A DNA stretch of 57,887 nucleotides from Streptomyces sp. TRM68367 (GCF_014495685.1 NZ_JACTVI010000053.1:1-57887), one strand, 5' to 3'. Positions 25,802-35,245 are shown, numbered from the stretch's first letter. The notes: generated by a model not told the origin, from the letters alone. Made by a program: numbers and translations.

Positions 25802-26326
25802 TCACATCCCCACCGCCCGTCGGCCGGGCCGGCCGGTGGTGGCCTCGTACGACGAGGAAGTGCCGTCGGCCTGTTCCGCCGTCATGAGGGCGGTCGCGGT
25901 CAGCCGCGGGCCGGTGCTCGCGCTCGCGGCAGCCATCAGCCAGGCGGCCGAGGGCGCACTGGTCTCCGGGGGTATCACCAGGAGGTCCCAGCGGCCCGCT
26001 GTGTAGGACAGCAGCAGGATCTTGTGCGGATCCTGCTCCGACGTGAACCAACCGACCTTCACCACATGGCCGTTGACCGAGATCTTGCGCGGGATGATCG
26101 GCCAGTAGCGCGAGTTGACGGCGATACGGGTGATCCGTCCCCACAGCGGATCCAGTACGTCCGCCAGAGCGGCGAGCTCGTGTGTCAGGTCACGTGAACG
26201 AGGCCACCAGGCGCCGTCCAACTCGACGTGCCCTGCTGAGGGACTCACGGGTTTCAGTGCGAGGCGCGCGGTCGGGGCCCTGAAGGGTACGGCCCGTAGC
26301 GGGGGATGGTCGGTGGTCGCGGACAT
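25802..26326 (-). CDS. DUF5994 family protein (paralogue C)
   Basis: 174 aa from ATG 26326 (MSATTDHPPLRAVPFRAPTA). The core is nearly the same as in paralogue A: VELDGAWWPRSRDLTHELAA, DPLWGRITRIAVNSRYWPII, VKVGWFTSEQDPHKILLLSY, GRWDLLVIPPETSA. The upstream region is also related to that of paralogue A, so a segmental duplication including control sequences is likely. Confidence 0.87.
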   Translation of the reverse strand: MSATTDHPPLRAVPFRAPTARLALKPVSPSAGHVELDGAWWPRSRDLTHELAALADVLDPLWGRITRIAVNSRYWPIIPRKISVNGHVVKVGWFTSEQDPHKILLLSYTAGRWDLLVIPPETSAPSAAWLMAAASASTGPRLTATALMTAEQADGTSSSYEATTGRPGRRAVGM

Positions 26327-26420
26327 CGCGCGAACCCGTCTCCGGACCTCTGCGCGTGGGCAGTTGGCCGGTGGTCGTCGCTCACCGGGAACGACACCGG
26401 CATCGGGACCGGTGTGCGAA

Positions 26421-26447
26421 ATGCTCCCGATGAGTTCACGCTACTCC
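26421..26447 (-). promoter_or_regulatory. Upstream element before DUF5994 paralogue C
   Basis: On the minus strand GGAGTAG, then GCGTGAACTCATC, then GGGAGCAT followed by TTCGCACACCGG. It aligns with the SigB-like promoter of paralogue A (24222-24248) but the -10 is GGGAGC instead of GGGTAT, so activity may differ. A third GGAGTAGNGTG motif occurs at 26781-26788 before the next small gene. Confidence 0.4.
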
Positions 26448-26483
26448 GTGAAGAGGCCGAACGGACCGTTCCTGGACGTCGGC

Positions 26484-26735
26484 TCACTGCCGTCGACGGT
26501 CGTCCTCCGAGGAGCGGCTGGTCTCCAGCCAGGACCGTGCCGGTTCTGCCGGGCGGGTGGTGTCCACGGTGAGCTGGAGGCGGGTTCCTCCCTCGGTGTC
26601 CGCGGGATAGCTGCGCTGCTCGGTGGCGGCGAAGCAGTGGCGGAGAACCTCCGCGATGCGGCGGGCGACCTCGGGGGATGCGGCGACGACGCGAACCTCG
26701 GCGTGGCCGTCCGGGGGTGTTTCCGTGGGCGGCAT
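26484..26735 (-). CDS. Small acidic protein, unknown
   Basis: 83 aa from ATG 26735, with GAGG 5 nt upstream (MPPTETPPDGHAEVRVVAAS). Contains AEVRVVAASPEVARRIAEVL and GTRLQLTVDTTRPAEPARSW, an alpha/beta-like pattern. Similar short proteins accompany DUF5994 genes in Streptomyces, from memory; no function known. A GTG at 26756 is an alternative start. Confidence 0.6.
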   Translation of the reverse strand: MPPTETPPDGHAEVRVVAASPEVARRIAEVLRHCFAATEQRSYPADTEGGTRLQLTVDTTRPAEPARSWLETSRSSEDDRRRQ

Positions 26736-27007
26736 GGCGACCTCGTTGTTGGGCACAGCTCAGCGGACCGGATCTTTCACTCTACTCCGGCATGCCCCGG
26801 AGCCCCCGGTGTGACCGGCGAGCTTTCCGGCCGCCGTGGGCCGCGGAGTAACTGCTGCTACCGGCCATGCCGACGCCGAAGGAGCCAGGACCGGAGGACC
26901 TGAAGCCATACCTGAAGGGTTGGAGTCCGTACGGACCCGTAGCAAACGGTTTCGGTTGGGGAGCCCGCTGACAGGCTCTTGGCCGACGATGTTCGGGCAC
27001 AACGAAG
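26736..27007. other. Intergenic, no gene seen
   Basis: About 270 bases with only a GGAGTAGAGTG motif (minus strand, near 26781) resembling the -35 part of the DUF5994 upstream elements. Nothing else recognised. Confidence 0.4.
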
Positions 27008-27901
27008 TCAGGCGGCGTTGGGGCGTGGGGAGCCCTTGAAGACCTGGCTGGTGTGCCAGGTGCGGTGGGTCGCTGCGACGGGCCGGATGCCGGGCTGGGG
27101 GCCGATGAGGGGGCGGCCGGCGAGTGCGGTGACGTGGTCGCGGGCGGCGGGGCTGCGGCCGACGAAGTGCTGGGAGACCAGGACGCGGTGGCTGTCGCCT
27201 ATGCCGAGGACGCCTTTGTCGAAGAGCTTGTGGTGCAGGGAGCACAGGCACAGACCGTTGTCGACGTCGTCCGGGCCGTCGTAGGCCCACCAGCGCACGT
27301 GTGCGGCCTCCAGCGCTACGGGCGCGGTGCCGATCATGCCGTCGTAGCCGCAGAAGGCGCATTGGTACTCGTAGGCGGTCAGGACCAACTCCCGCATACG
27401 GCGGTCGCGCTGGCGTCGCTCGGGGGCGGTGACGGCGTCGGTCTCCGCCAGCTCCGGTTCCAGGCCGACTGCATCGCATAGGTCCGGGTGGAGTGAGGGT
27501 GGGAAATGCAGGTCCAGCAGGACCCTTGCCATGCGGCCCACGAGGGAGGGCTCGCGGCGCAGTGCCGCGCGCAGGTCGGGGGCCAGGCGCCCGGTGGCGC
27601 CGCTGGCCCGCAGTTCCGTGACGGCGGTGCCGGGGCTGCCGGGGCCGCGGTCGGTGCGTACCTCCCACACCTCGTCGTTGGCCAGGTGGTGGAAGGGGTA
27701 GGCGGGGGTGGTCCCGCGCGCGGGGCCGTACTCCGCCAGCAGTTGCTTCAGATCGGCTTCCACCGCGCTGTAGCGCAACTCGCCCTCGGCGTCGGCCTGG
27801 AAACGGCCCAGCGCGTACAGCAGCAGTAACGGCTTGTGCGGTGCCCGTACCCCATCCCGGCTCCATTGCCTCAGACTCGCGGCGCGCTCCAGCCAATCCA
27901 T
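27008..27901 (-). CDS. HNH endonuclease, phosphorothioate-DNA restriction type
   Basis: 297 aa from ATG 27901 (MDWLERAASLRQWSRDGVRA). The N-terminal half (HKPLLLLYALGRFQ; YPFHHLANDEVWEVRTD) resembles the sulfur-binding domain of SprMcrA/ScoMcrA-type enzymes that recognise phosphorothioated DNA. The C-terminal half is an HNH nuclease with zinc pair CAFC, EAAHVRWWAYDGPDDVDNGL and CSLHHKLFDKG. Length fits the two-domain SBD-HNH architecture. This would be a type IV restriction system cutting DNA carrying Dnd modification; no dnd genes are in the window, consistent with that role. Single gene, not in an operon. Confidence 0.85.
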   Translation of the reverse strand: MDWLERAASLRQWSRDGVRAPHKPLLLLYALGRFQADAEGELRYSAVEADLKQLLAEYGPARGTTPAYPFHHLANDEVWEVRTDRGPGSPGTAVTELRASGATGRLAPDLRAALRREPSLVGRMARVLLDLHFPPSLHPDLCDAVGLEPELAETDAVTAPERRQRDRRMRELVLTAYEYQCAFCGYDGMIGTAPVALEAAHVRWWAYDGPDDVDNGLCLCSLHHKLFDKGVLGIGDSHRVLVSQHFVGRSPAARDHVTALAGRPLIGPQPGIRPVAATHRTWHTSQVFKGSPRPNAA

Positions 27902-27994
27902 GACCCATGATCGTAGCGACGCGTTGCCGCAGGCAGGGGTGCAGGCCTGCAGGTGCAGGTGCCCATGCCGTGGCGCTGCTGCGGGGAGCGCCCG

Positions 27995-29596
27995 TCAGAT
28001 GCCAGGAGCCGCTCGTCCGCGCGAGTCCAGGACGAGCAGCGCGACATGCAAGCCTGTGCGTTGCAGGCCCGATTCCAGGTCGCATCCCAGGAGCCGTTCG
28101 ATGGTGTGGAGACGCTGGTAGAAGGCCTGGCGGGACATTCCGGCCTGTTTCGCCGCGACCGACTTGTTCCCGGCCGCTGTCACATAGGCGCGCAGCGCGG
28201 CGAGCAGGTCGCCGCCATTGCGGTCGTCGTGCTCGATGAGGCGCGTCAGCCGGCGTTCCGCGTACCGCTGGAGGCGGGTGTCGTCACTCAGTACGCCCAG
28301 CAGTTCCGGCAGCCCGATGTCGGAGGGAACGTAGAACCGCCGGTCCGGGGATCCCGGCACGATGGCGTCGGCGGTCTCCTCGGCCTCCTGCCATGACCGG
28401 GCGATCCCGGAGAGGTCGGTCACGCCGGGGCCGACCGCGACGACGGAGTCCGGGCCGAGCTCCTCGTGTGCGAGACGGCCGATCCGCTCGGCGACCGGCT
28501 GCCAGGCGCTGGCCCGCGCCAGCGCGAGGAGGACACCGATCCGGCCCGGTGCCGTCTCACCGACGAGTGCGCGTACCCCGGTCCGCTCCAGTTCCTTCGC
28601 GATCCGTTCGTCGAGATGCTCATCCTCGCCGCCGATCCTGGTATGGCGGATCAGTACGGCGAACAGCCGGTGCCCGAAGGAAGGCAGCCCCAGCGCCTCG
28701 GCGCGGGCTCGGGCGTCCGCGGGAGAACGGAAGCGCCGTTCGCACAGATCCCGCAGCACGGAGCGGTGGGCCCGTCGCTCCCACCAGGCCGGTCCGGCCA
28801 AGCGGGCCATGGTCAGAGCGACCACCGCACGCTCGAGCACCAGGACGGCTTCCGGATCGGCATCCGGGCTCTGCCGGCTGTCCAGCAGGATCAGCCGTCC
28901 CCACAGCCCTTGGTGGTCCTCCACCGGGGCTATCAGCCAGCCCTCCGGGCCGCTCGGCGCGACCTTCTCGAGGGTCGGTGCAGCTCGGGAACGCCGCGAC
29001 CAGGCCGACACCACCGGCTCGTACGGCCGACCGAGCAGTTCACACATCATGACCCGGTGGGCCAGGTCCTCGAGCACCACGGGGGCTCCGGTGAGCTCCG
29101 CGGCGGTGTGCACCACTTCCTCGGGAGTCGCGCCGCGCAGCGTCAGGGCGGTGAAGATGTCCTGGATGTCCCTGCCGCGGCGCAGCAGTTCGCCCTGGGC
29201 GTCGAGGATGAGGGCGTGCACCGTCTGGGTGACGTCGATGAACCGGACGCCGCGGGCGAGCTCGACCAGCGGCACATCGCGTGCGCGGCAGGCCGCGACC
29301 AGTTGCTCGGGCACCTTCTGGTAGCGGTAGCCGAGTTCCACGATCAGGCCGGCCGCTCCGACGTCGGCGAGTTGGTCGACGTAGTCACGCAGCTTCGAGG
29401 TGTCCTCGGGATACGGCATGCCGGTCGTCAGTACCAGCTCGCCCCCCTCGAGGAAGTTCGCCGGATTGAGCAGTTCGGTGACATGCACCCACCGCACCGC
29501 ACGGTCCAGCCGTGACTCACCGGCCAGCACCCGTGGCATCCCTTCGACGAGCACGGGGAGGCGCAGGACGTCCCTGATGGTGATGAAGCGCCTCAT
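27995..29596 (-). CDS. PucR family transcriptional regulator
   Basis: 533 aa from ATG 29596 (MRRFITIRDVLRLPVLVEGM). The N-terminal PucR domain (LAGESRLDRAVRWVHVTELL, FLEGGELVLTTGMPY, AAGLIVELGYRY) is followed by a GGDEF-like middle and a C-terminal HTH (LRAYVTAAGNKSVAAKQAGM; FYQRLHTIERLLG). PucR regulators sense amines, purines or related nitrogen compounds. It is divergent from a large oxidase/ABC transporter locus that it probably controls, with 286 nt between the starts. A GTG farther upstream at 29641 is less likely. Confidence 0.92.
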   Translation of the reverse strand: MRRFITIRDVLRLPVLVEGMPRVLAGESRLDRAVRWVHVTELLNPANFLEGGELVLTTGMPYPEDTSKLRDYVDQLADVGAAGLIVELGYRYQKVPEQLVAACRARDVPLVELARGVRFIDVTQTVHALILDAQGELLRRGRDIQDIFTALTLRGATPEEVVHTAAELTGAPVVLEDLAHRVMMCELLGRPYEPVVSAWSRRSRAAPTLEKVAPSGPEGWLIAPVEDHQGLWGRLILLDSRQSPDADPEAVLVLERAVVALTMARLAGPAWWERRAHRSVLRDLCERRFRSPADARARAEALGLPSFGHRLFAVLIRHTRIGGEDEHLDERIAKELERTGVRALVGETAPGRIGVLLALARASAWQPVAERIGRLAHEELGPDSVVAVGPGVTDLSGIARSWQEAEETADAIVPGSPDRRFYVPSDIGLPELLGVLSDDTRLQRYAERRLTRLIEHDDRNGGDLLAALRAYVTAAGNKSVAAKQAGMSRQAFYQRLHTIERLLGCDLESGLQRTGLHVALLVLDSRGRAAPGI

Positions 29597-29882
29597 CGAG
29601 AGGTGTTTCGGGAGCGTATGTGGTGCTTGTCTCCGTGACATCGAGGGTCACCATCGCACCGGGTCGTCTCCGTGGCAAGGGGGCGCTGTTAATTCTCGGA
29701 GACGGTCCGTCCGCTTCGACAGACTGTCCCGAGGAGGCCCCGTGGTGGAACAGAGTGTGTGTTGACCTGCGATGTCGGCCGAGGCGAGAGTGAACGTCAT
29801 CCCAGCAGGGCCCGGATCTCACCGGCCGCACGAGTGCCGGCCGCACGATTTCCCCCAGCCGCCCTCGGCAGAAGGAGCGCCC
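29597..29882. promoter_or_regulatory. Divergent control region, PucR / oxidase operon
   Basis: The 286-nt space between the divergent starts must hold promoters for both units. I see no repeat strong enough to call an operator. AAGGAG before 29883 is the ribosome site of the first oxidase. Confidence 0.5.
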
Positions 29883-31019
29883 ATGAGCACCCCGAAGCGC
29901 GTCGCCGTGATCGGTGTCGGCAGCATGGGCAGCCAGGCCATGTGGCGACTGGCCGCCCGCGGCGCCGAGGTCATCGGTTACGACCGGTACGCGCCAGGTC
30001 ACGACCGTGGCGCGGCAGGGGGCGAGACCCGCATCTTCCGCGCCGTCCACCTCGGTGAGCCCGCGTACATTCCGCTGCTGCGGCTCGCGGATCACCTGTG
30101 GGACGGGCTCCAGCAGGAAACGGGCCGTTCGCTGCGACGCCGCAGCGGCTGCCTGGTGATGGGGGAATCCGCCTCACCCTCCATGCGTCTCCTCCTCTCC
30201 TCCAGCGCCACCCATCAGCTGGATCACGAGGTGCTGGACCGGGCGGACCTGGCCAGCCGCTACCCGCAGCACCGTCTCCCGGAGGGACACACCGCCGTAC
30301 TCGACCGGATGGGCTGCATCATCAGGCCCGAGGCGTCGGTCCAGGCCGCTGCCGGGCGCGCCGAAGAGCTGGGCGCCCGTGTGCACCGGTACACCCCGGT
30401 CCGGGAGGTCGTGCCCGCGGCGGGCGGCGGCGTGGACATCGTCACCGACCACGGCACCGACCATGTGGACGCCGCGGTGGTGACCGCGGGCCCCTGGATC
30501 AACACACTGCTCCCCGACCTTCCGCGGACGGTCGACATCCGCCGGCTGATCAGCTCGTGGCACGTCCCCACCCGCCACGACTGGTTCGCGGGCGGCGCCC
30601 CCGCCTTCGTCCGCAGCACACCCCACGACTGCTACGGACTGCCGTCGCCCGACGGCATCTCCGTCAAGCTCGGCCTCTCCCCCGCACGCCATCTGCCGGT
30701 TCCCGACCCCGAACAGCTCGACCGTACGGTCCGCCCGGCGGAACTCGACGCCTTCCGCCAGCTCATCCGTGAACTGATGCCCGATCTGAACCCCGACCCC
30801 ATAAGGCTGTCGGTCTACATGGAGGGCTACACCGAGTCCGGAAACCCGCTCGTCGGTCAACTTCCAGGCGAGGACGACATCGTCGTCATGGCCGGATTCT
30901 CCGGCAGCGGCTTCAAGCTCTCGCCCGCCATGGGCGAGATCGCCGCCGACCTTGCGCTGGGCGGCACCACGGATCACCCCATCGGCTTCTTCGCACCGGC
31001 CGGACTCGGCGCGGCCTGA
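29883..31019 (+). CDS. FAD-dependent amine oxidase (SoxA/SolA-like)
   Basis: 378 aa; AAGGAG lies 5 nt before the ATG. The dinucleotide fold is VAVIGVGSMGSQAMWRLAAR with the acidic YDRYAPGHDRGAAGGETRIF. Later come MGCIIRPEASVQAAAGRAEE, VVTAGPWINTLLP and the C-terminal VVMAGFSGSGFKLSPAMGEI. This is the monomeric sarcosine / N-methyltryptophan oxidase type, which oxidises secondary amines with release of H2O2. The covalent-flavin cysteine near the C-terminus of MSOX is not present at the expected FSGSGFK position. First gene of the catabolic run. Confidence 0.88.
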   Translation: MSTPKRVAVIGVGSMGSQAMWRLAARGAEVIGYDRYAPGHDRGAAGGETRIFRAVHLGEPAYIPLLRLADHLWDGLQQETGRSLRRRSGCLVMGESASPSMRLLLSSSATHQLDHEVLDRADLASRYPQHRLPEGHTAVLDRMGCIIRPEASVQAAAGRAEELGARVHRYTPVREVVPAAGGGVDIVTDHGTDHVDAAVVTAGPWINTLLPDLPRTVDIRRLISSWHVPTRHDWFAGGAPAFVRSTPHDCYGLPSPDGISVKLGLSPARHLPVPDPEQLDRTVRPAELDAFRQLIRELMPDLNPDPIRLSVYMEGYTESGNPLVGQLPGEDDIVVMAGFSGSGFKLSPAMGEIAADLALGGTTDHPIGFFAPAGLGAA

Positions 31020-31201
31020 GACTCGCGGTTCCCGATACGTTCCCCAGCCCGCCCGTCCAGGGACACCGCCGCCCACGGACGCCCCGCCCACGGACACCCG
31101 TCCCCCCAAGAGACATGTCCCAGGACACCCATGTCCCCGGACCCGCACATCCCTGCACCTCGGATTCCCCGTATCCACACCGATCTCCAGGAGGCCCCGC
31201 C

Positions 31202-32293
31202 ATGGAAGGCAGCCGGATAGGACGCAGGACCATACTCCGCACCGCGGGTGCTCTGGCCGCCGCCACGTCAGTGGCCGGCTGCGGCACCCTCATCGGTACA
31301 GGCGAAAGCCGCGGCTCGTCGGGCGGCAAGAAGTCGCTGGTCGTCAGCAACAGCGGTGGCTCCTACCACGAAGCCCTCGCGAAGGCGATCTACGAACCGT
31401 TCACCAAGGAGACCGGGATCGCGATCAGCACGGTCAACTACCAGTCCGCGCAGCTCATGGCGCAGATCAAACAGGGCCGGCCGCAGTTCGACCTGATCGA
31501 CAACTCCATGCTGGTCTTCCCGAAGATGGTCCGCGCGAACACCCTGCAGATCCTGGACTACGACCGGCTGAAGCATGCCAAGGGTGCGGGCATCCCCGGT
31601 CATCTCCTCACCGAACACGCCATCGGCAAGAACGTGTGGGCGAGCCTGATGGCCTACCGCACCGACAGTCTGCAGCGAGAGCCGAAGAGTTGGGCGGACT
31701 TCTGGAACACGCAGTCCTTCAGCGGCCCGCGTTCCCTGCAGAGCCTGGACGCCGACATTCCCGAGCTGGAATTCGCCCTGCTCGCCGACGGCGTGGCACT
31801 CGACGACCTGTACCCCATCGACGTGGACAGGGCCTTCGCCTCGCTGTCCCGGGTGCGCGGCGACATCAAGAAGTTCTGGAACACCGGCGCTCTGCCGGCC
31901 GTGATGCTCGGCCGCAAGGAGGTCGTCATGACCAGTCTGTGGACCGGCCGTGCCGATGACCTGATCCGGCAGGGCCAACCGATCGCCTATGAGTGGAACG
32001 GCGCCCGCCGGCACACCAACGGGTGGGCCATCCCCAAGGGTACGGACAAGATCGATGCGGCGTACCAGCTGATCGACTTCTCCCTCCGCCCCGAAGTCCA
32101 GGCCGCGTTCTCCAGGATCTTCCCGCACGGTCCCGTCGTTCCGGCCGCCGTGAAGGCCCTCCCGGACGACGTCCGGGCCAGGCTGCCCACCTCGCCCGAG
32201 CATCTGAAGACCGGGTTCGACCTCGATGTCGAGTGGTGGGACAAGAACCAGGACTCCGTCGCCAAGCGCTGGCAGGAGTGGGCGCATGAGTGA
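31202..32293 (+). CDS. ABC transporter substrate-binding lipoprotein (PotD-like)
   Basis: 363 aa from ATG 31202, CAGGAGG upstream. A Tat-type lipoprotein signal is visible: RRTILRTAGALAAATSVAGC with lipobox VAGC. The mature protein resembles spermidine/putrescine-binding proteins (SLVVSNSGGSYHEALAKAIY; QIKQGRPQFDLIDNSMLVFP; LGRKEVVMTSLWTGRADDLI; YEWNGARRHTNGWAIPKGTD). It delivers substrate to the importer encoded next. Its end overlaps the ATPase gene by 8 nt. Confidence 0.92.
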   Translation: MEGSRIGRRTILRTAGALAAATSVAGCGTLIGTGESRGSSGGKKSLVVSNSGGSYHEALAKAIYEPFTKETGIAISTVNYQSAQLMAQIKQGRPQFDLIDNSMLVFPKMVRANTLQILDYDRLKHAKGAGIPGHLLTEHAIGKNVWASLMAYRTDSLQREPKSWADFWNTQSFSGPRSLQSLDADIPELEFALLADGVALDDLYPIDVDRAFASLSRVRGDIKKFWNTGALPAVMLGRKEVVMTSLWTGRADDLIRQGQPIAYEWNGARRHTNGWAIPKGTDKIDAAYQLIDFSLRPEVQAAFSRIFPHGPVVPAAVKALPDDVRARLPTSPEHLKTGFDLDVEWWDKNQDSVAKRWQEWAHE

Positions 32294-33431
32294 GCACACA
32301 GGACTTCTCACCCCCGCCGCGTCCGCCGGGACGCCGCAGACCCGGCGGACCGGGCAGTCCCTGTCCGTCGCCGCGCTGCGCAAGGCCTACCGCGGCACGA
32401 CCGTCGTCGACGGCATCGACATGGACATCGCGGCGGGCGAGTTCGTCACCTTCCTCGGCCCCTCGGGCTCCGGCAAGACCACCACCTTGATGATGCTGGC
32501 CGGCTTCACCGAGCCCGACTCCGGCACCGTCACGGTGGACGGCCGTGACGTGACCCGGCTCAACCCGGCCAAACGCGACTTCGGTTTCGTCTTCCAGCAG
32601 TACCTGCTCTTCCCCCACATGACCGTCGGCGAGAACGTCGCCTTCCCGCTCCAGCTGCGAGGCCTGCCCAAGGCCGAGATACGGCGCCGGGTCGGCGAAA
32701 CCCTGGAGGCGACCGGGCTCTCCGGCTTCGCCCGCCGCCGCCCCCGCGAACTGTCCGGCGGGCAGCAGCAGCGCGTCGCCCTGTGCCGGGTCCTCGTCTA
32801 CCGGCCGCCGGTCGTCCTGATGGACGAACCGCTCGGCGCGCTCGACAAGAAGCTCCGCGACCAGATGCAGACCGAGATCAAGTCCATCCAGCGTGAGCTG
32901 GGCCTGACCGTCGTATACGTCACCCACGACCAGGAAGAGGCCCTGGTCCTGTCCGACCGCATCGCTGTCATGCAGGACGGCCGTATCGAGCAGTTCGACA
33001 CCCCCCGCGGGCTCTTCGAGCAACCCCGCACCCCGTTCGTCGCGGACTTCCTCGGGGCCGCCAACTTCCTCACCGGAAAGGTCGAGGCGCCCGGTGACGA
33101 CGGGTGCGCCGACATCCGGCTCGACACCGGCGGCCTGCTGACGGCCCGCCACCGACCGTGCGTCCCCGGACAGCCGGTCCGCGTCGCCGTCCGGCCCGGC
33201 AAGTTCCGGCTGGGCCCCTCCGACGAGAGCTGTTGCACCGGCACCGTCGAGACGGTCGTCTACGTCGGCACCCTGGTCCGGGTCACCGTACGGCCGGACG
33301 GAGCGGCCCCCGGCACGCCACCGCTGCGCGTGGAAACGACCTCGACCGACCCCCCGCGCACCGGGGAGCGGGTCTTTCTGACCGCGAACCGCGACGACGT
33401 CAGTGTCTTCACGGACACGGAAGGGGGATGA
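32286..33431 (+). CDS. ABC transporter ATP-binding protein (PotA-like)
   Basis: 381 aa. Walker A is GPSGSGKTTTLMMLAGF, the Q-loop FVFQQYLLFPHMTV, signature RELSGGQQQRVALCR, Walker B VVLMDEPLGALDKKLR and the switch His in VYVTHDQEEAL. A C-terminal TOBE-like region follows (VRVAVRPGKFRLGP). It powers the polyamine-type importer. Start ATG 32286 overlaps the binding-protein stop; the next gene overlaps by 4 nt. Confidence 0.95.
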   Translation: MSEHTGLLTPAASAGTPQTRRTGQSLSVAALRKAYRGTTVVDGIDMDIAAGEFVTFLGPSGSGKTTTLMMLAGFTEPDSGTVTVDGRDVTRLNPAKRDFGFVFQQYLLFPHMTVGENVAFPLQLRGLPKAEIRRRVGETLEATGLSGFARRRPRELSGGQQQRVALCRVLVYRPPVVLMDEPLGALDKKLRDQMQTEIKSIQRELGLTVVYVTHDQEEALVLSDRIAVMQDGRIEQFDTPRGLFEQPRTPFVADFLGAANFLTGKVEAPGDDGCADIRLDTGGLLTARHRPCVPGQPVRVAVRPGKFRLGPSDESCCTGTVETVVYVGTLVRVTVRPDGAAPGTPPLRVETTSTDPPRTGERVFLTANRDDVSVFTDTEGG

Positions 33432-34336
33432 CCATGGCCGGCACCACTCTCGCCCCGGCCCCGGCCCGCCGCACGCCGGCTTCCCTGCGCGGGCAACGGG
33501 TACGCGTCGCACTGCTCAACGCCGTCCCGGTGACCGTCTTCCTGCTCGTCCTCTTCGTCTATCCGATCATCGGCATCCTCTCGCTCAGCCTGGAAGACGA
33601 CACGGGCGGATTCACGCTGCACTGGTACGCCGACGCGCTGAGCGGCGTCAACCTGTCGGTGCTGCTCACCACGCTGCGGATCTCCGCGGAGACGGCCCTC
33701 GCCAGCCTGGTGGTGGGCTTCGTACTCGCCCATGCCATCGCCCGGATGCGGCCGGTGTTCGCCACACTGGCCATGCTGATCGTGGTGGTACCGCACTTCA
33801 TCAGCGCACTGGTCCGCACCTACGGATGGATCATCCTGCTCGGCGAACACGGCATGGTGAACACCCTGATGACCGCCGTGCACGCGCCCGGTGCGCCGTA
33901 CTCGCTGCTCTACAACGAGACCGGTGTCATCATCGGCACCACCTCGGTGATGCTCCCGTACACGGTGCTGGTCCTGCAGAGCGCGATGCGGGGCGTCGAC
34001 CGCAGGCTCCTGGCGGCCGCCGCCTCCTTCGGCGCCGGACGGTTCACCATCTTCCGCCGGGTGTACTTTCCGCTCGTCGCGGGCGGGGTCGCCACCGCGG
34101 GGCTGCTCAGCTTCATCCTCTGCCTCGGCTACTACATCACCCCCGCCCTGATGGGCGGTGAGCACCAGACGGTCGTCGCGGCCCTCATCGACCAGCAGGT
34201 GATGAAGCAGAACCAGTGGAACTCGGCCGCCGCGTTCGGCGTCATCCTGCTGCTGCTCACCTTCGCCGGCCTCGGACTCGTCGGGCTGTTCAAGCTGCGC
34301 CGCGGCCGGGCCACCGGAGGGGGGAGCACCTCATGA
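33428..34336 (+). CDS. ABC transporter permease (PotB-like)
   Basis: 302 aa with six predicted helices, starting after VALLNAVPVTVFLLVLFVYP. The cytoplasmic EAA-type loop is visible as LLAAAASFGAGRFTIFRRVY. ATGA overlap on both sides places it in the transporter operon. A second ATG at 33434 could be used. It pairs with the next permease to form the channel. Confidence 0.93.
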   Translation: MTMAGTTLAPAPARRTPASLRGQRVRVALLNAVPVTVFLLVLFVYPIIGILSLSLEDDTGGFTLHWYADALSGVNLSVLLTTLRISAETALASLVVGFVLAHAIARMRPVFATLAMLIVVVPHFISALVRTYGWIILLGEHGMVNTLMTAVHAPGAPYSLLYNETGVIIGTTSVMLPYTVLVLQSAMRGVDRRLLAAAASFGAGRFTIFRRVYFPLVAGGVATAGLLSFILCLGYYITPALMGGEHQTVVAALIDQQVMKQNQWNSAAAFGVILLLLTFAGLGLVGLFKLRRGRATGGGSTS

Positions 34337-35175
34337 TGGAACTGCCCGCCACCCGGGCCGGGCGCATCGCCCGCTCGGTCAGCGCCACCCTCGTCCTGCT
34401 CTTCCTGGCCCTGCCCATCATCGTCATCGTGGTCACGTCCTTCGGTGCCGACGGGCTCGGCGACTTCCCGCCGCAGCAGCTCAGCACCCGCTGGTACGAG
34501 GAGATCGGGGCGCCCGGCAGCAACTGGCCGACCGCGATCGGACTGAGCTGCCTGGTCGCGGCCCTCACCACGGCTTTCTCCCTCGTGCTCGGAGTGACCG
34601 CCGCGCTGGCGCTGGCCCGCGGCCGGCTGCCGCTGCGCTCCGCGGTGTACGGGCTGGTGCTCGCCCCGCTGCTCATCCCCCAGGTGGTGATCGCGCTCGG
34701 CCTGTTCCTGCTCTTCGAGCCCCTCGGGATGCTCGGCACCCCGCTCGCGATCGCCCTGGGCCACACGGTCCTGGCCGCGCCCGTCGCCGTACTCATCCTG
34801 ATGGCGACGTTGCGCGGTATCGACGAACGGCTCGAGGACGCGGCGGCCAGCATGGGGGCCGGGAGGGTGACCATCGCCCGGCGGATCACCCTCCCGCTGG
34901 CCATGCCCGGCCTCATCGCCGCCACCGTGTTCTCCTTCATCACCAGTTTCGACGAGTTCTTCATCGCCCAGTTCCTGTCGACGGCCGACACCCGGACGCT
35001 GCCGATCGTGGTCTTCAACGCCCTGCAGTTCGACGTGGACCCGACGGTCACAGCGATCAGCTCCGTCCTCATCGGCCTCTCGGTGCTGGCGCTGGCCCTG
35101 GTCGCGGCAGCACGGCGGCTCGGCGGCACCCGGGATGCCCAGGGCGCGCTGACCGTCGAGACCGTCAGCACCTGA
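34333..35175 (+). CDS. ABC transporter permease (PotC-like)
   Basis: 280 aa, six helices beginning VSATLVLLFLALPIIVIVVT, with the EAA loop DERLEDAAASMGAGRVTIAR and the family tail FFIAQFLSTADTRTLPIVVF. Completes the importer (binding protein, ATPase, two permeases). Translation is coupled to the previous gene (ATGA). Confidence 0.93.
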   Translation: MMELPATRAGRIARSVSATLVLLFLALPIIVIVVTSFGADGLGDFPPQQLSTRWYEEIGAPGSNWPTAIGLSCLVAALTTAFSLVLGVTAALALARGRLPLRSAVYGLVLAPLLIPQVVIALGLFLLFEPLGMLGTPLAIALGHTVLAAPVAVLILMATLRGIDERLEDAAASMGAGRVTIARRITLPLAMPGLIAATVFSFITSFDEFFIAQFLSTADTRTLPIVVFNALQFDVDPTVTAISSVLIGLSVLALALVAAARRLGGTRDAQGALTVETVST

Positions 35176-35245
35176 CCGGGCGGACCGGACCCCTCCCGCC
35201 CTGTCGCCCACCACCTCACCACCCCCAACGGAAACGGAGACTCCC

